A stretch of 64,000 nt of DNA from Cyanoderma ruficeps (Eukaryota; Chordata; Aves; Passeriformes; Timaliidae). How positions within the stretch are numbered: position 1 is the first letter of the stretch; each line of letters opens with the position of its first letter. Both the position numbers and the translations under genes were made by a program. Below, in pieces: positions 62,170-64,000 of the stretch. Under the pieces are notes generated by a model. It did no database searches and was not told where the DNA came from. It saw nothing but the letters and a program-made list of their open reading frames with translations. The stretch covers positions 10,617,579-10,681,578 of the forward strand of contig VZDJ01006585.1 in assembly GCA_008694505.1 (NCBI GenBank), written 5' to 3'.

Positions 62170-63928
62170 AAAAAATTAAGTATAATCTGGATTCAGTAAA
62201 GATAATGAACAGAAACCAGCATGAAGATATTGATAGTTTGACTTTTTCTGATAACAAATAGACTCAATTCCTTAATAGTTCAGATTGCTATTTAATCATT
62301 CAATAGTATTGGCTATGGGTAACCCTATATTCACATTAGAGAGAGGAAGTAAAGGTCCAGGGCAGTGGAAATAAATCCTGAAAATGTTCTTATGTTCTTT
62401 ACTTCCTAACATCAAAACTGAATTCTTTAACTATAAAGGCAATTGGGTTTTTAAGCTATGCATCTGCACCTAGAAGTTATGGCACAGGATAAAACGGACA
62501 CACATATCTTTCTAAATAGGCAGTTCTGAGTCACTGCAGATACACTGTCACTAGGCATCTATGACTGGGAATTTGAATGAAGTCTTGCCCCTTTATGGTG
62601 CATCCTGGTACAGTAATCATGTGCATGACAAGTAGACATCAGGGTAGAGAAATCCACTTAGAGAAAGATTCATATGCTTTAGTCTTAGCCTAAATTCTAC
62701 AGCTGGTATGATAATTTCTGGGAACGGTAATGTTTCTAGACTTTGTTTCAGGTCTTGATTTGGCCTTGTATTTAAGCTGAAATTTAGGTGTAGATTTTAG
62801 GTGATTACCACAGCTTGCAGAGAGAAAAAAAATAAGTTTGCCAAAAATTTTATGGGCCCAAGAGTATCAATGTAGGAGAAAGTGAGCAAATGAATGTCCA
62901 GTCTCTGTCTGCCACAGTAATTCTCTGTCTGTCACTGTAATTCAGTGACTAATGGCAGCAAATCAGCTTAGGTTTCTTTTCGTAGGATGGTCAGTGTAGT
63001 ACGTTATAAAAACTGGTTAAAGATATAAACATATGAGCTGCATGCTTTCTTTCTGTTAATTTTTCAAATCTCTTTTTCTAAAGAATAAAATAATTACATT
63101 ATTCTCCCAAAAACACCTAGAAAATACAATATGGCACAAAAGGTTGTTTTTATAGTTTTTAGAGGAAGCAAGTATGAAGTTGGTGCCACGATTTCTAAAC
63201 ATATGCAATAACTTTTAAGATAGGTTTTTAAGGAAAAAAGAAGAAAACTTTCTTCACGATACACACACCCGCACACTGAGAGGCATTTATATTAAAACTC
63301 AGGCTGAAATGTTAGGGATATTTTAGGACCTGTCCTGTAAAGAGCTAATGGCTTTTCCTCATTGATTGTAACACAAGGAGACATGTTCCACTCAGACACT
63401 GGAAAGAGTCAGAATTTTATTTAAATTACATGTCTTCATTATTCATCTATACTGAAGCACATGTACTAAAAGGCAGCAGCAAGAAAGCGAGGTTTTCTGC
63501 AATTTTCATAATAACATGCTATACCTGTCATATTTTTGTAAGCTCACTCTGCCTCAAATATGTTCAGAGTCATCTATCTTCAAATTCTTGAAGTGTGTTT
63601 TGCTTCCGTGTGTGTCATATCCTGAAATACGTTTTCAAATATTACACATAATAGTGTAATTTGGTGCTCGAATTTGTGAGCCCCAGTTTGTAACCTAAGG
63701 AATACTACCAGAAGGCAGAGTTTTAATGGATTTGTCTGGTATATTACAGGAAGACTCAGTGCGTTAAGATGATTGATAGCAGGACTTAATAATTTGAAAA
63801 TGCACTCCTCCTCAGAAAACAGTGCAGAAAGAGGTGTCATTTTTTTCTGTTTCTCATGTCTATGGCAAATTCCTGTGCTGAACATACAAATGAAATTTTT
63901 ATTTTCAAACTGGTAGTTCTCTAAAACT

Positions 63929-64000
63929 AGTTGGTTGGTTGGTTGTGTGGGGTTTTTTCTGTTGTTGTTTTTTTTTTTGTTTGCTTTTTGTTTGTTTGGG
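63929..64000. repeat. TTGG, GTT and TTTG simple repeats at the window end
   Basis: TTGGTTGGTTGGTTG is followed by a T/G-only low-complexity stretch that runs to the last base, so the array probably continues beyond the window. Confidence 0.88.

Larger units (their letters stand above)
53370..64000. other. Unique AT-rich DNA with simple repeats, no gene seen
   Basis: The stretch contains a TA run near 54177-54193, a T run ending in an N at 56330 followed by CCA/CAA repeats, AAAAC repeats at 59094-59111, and a two-copy 16-17-bp tandem at 62137-62169. The window ends in TTGG, GTT and TTTG repeats (63929-64000). The longest frame, 54960-55439 plus (159 codons), is rich in F, S, Y and C with no domain and no supporting signals. 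I do not call it a gene. Confidence 0.45.

Overview
The window reads as AT-rich nuclear DNA of a bird: a gene desert, or the intron and flank of a very large gene. The evidence is its repeat content. There are several fragments of the LINE CR1, the dominant avian retrotransposon, with recognisable CR1 3' ends and two stretches of CR1 ORF2 (endonuclease and reverse-transcriptase regions). There are also several LTR-type fragments that resemble LTR families I know from bird genomes. I see no bacterial features, no tRNA or rRNA gene, no CRISPR array and no intact protein-coding gene. Almost all long open reading frames are chance frames in AT-rich DNA or lie inside retroelements.

Layout. 1-7.4 kb is unique AT-rich DNA. 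It holds one candidate terminal coding exon on the minus strand (about 1581-1702), one coding-like plus-strand frame that ends next to an AATAAA (5673-5867), and a small GC-rich island (6.2-6.53 kb). 7.4-7.72 kb is an LTR-retroelement fragment. CR1 3' ends lie at 9.92-10.10 kb and 15.03-15.37 kb. A putative minus-strand LTR lies at 21.71-22.08 kb and another LTR-type element at 28.74-29.28 kb. A flank duplication around an assembly gap, with what looks like the start of an LTR between the copies, occupies 31.10-31.69 kb. A further LTR-like block lies at 33.97-34.39 kb. Minus-strand CR1 fragments cluster at 35.94-37.97 kb. Two plus-strand copies of one LTR-like family lie at 44.75-45.21 kb and 46.91-48.15 kb. 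The second contains an N-separated repeat of its own start. 51.48-52.26 kb is the longest and least degraded CR1 3' segment, and it faces an older CR1 piece at 52.50-53.29 kb. From 53.4 kb to the end there are only simple repeats and unique AT-rich DNA.

No set of genes working together is visible, so I do not claim a new biological system. The most useful observations are: (1) three of the N gaps are flanked by direct copies of the same sequence, which suggests haplotype or assembly duplication, one of them next to a possible LTR insertion and its empty site; (2) two or three short stretches look protein-coding and deserve homology searches; (3) several non-repetitive blocks, less AT-rich than their surroundings, could be conserved regulatory elements. 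All family assignments come from reading and memory; no alignment was run.
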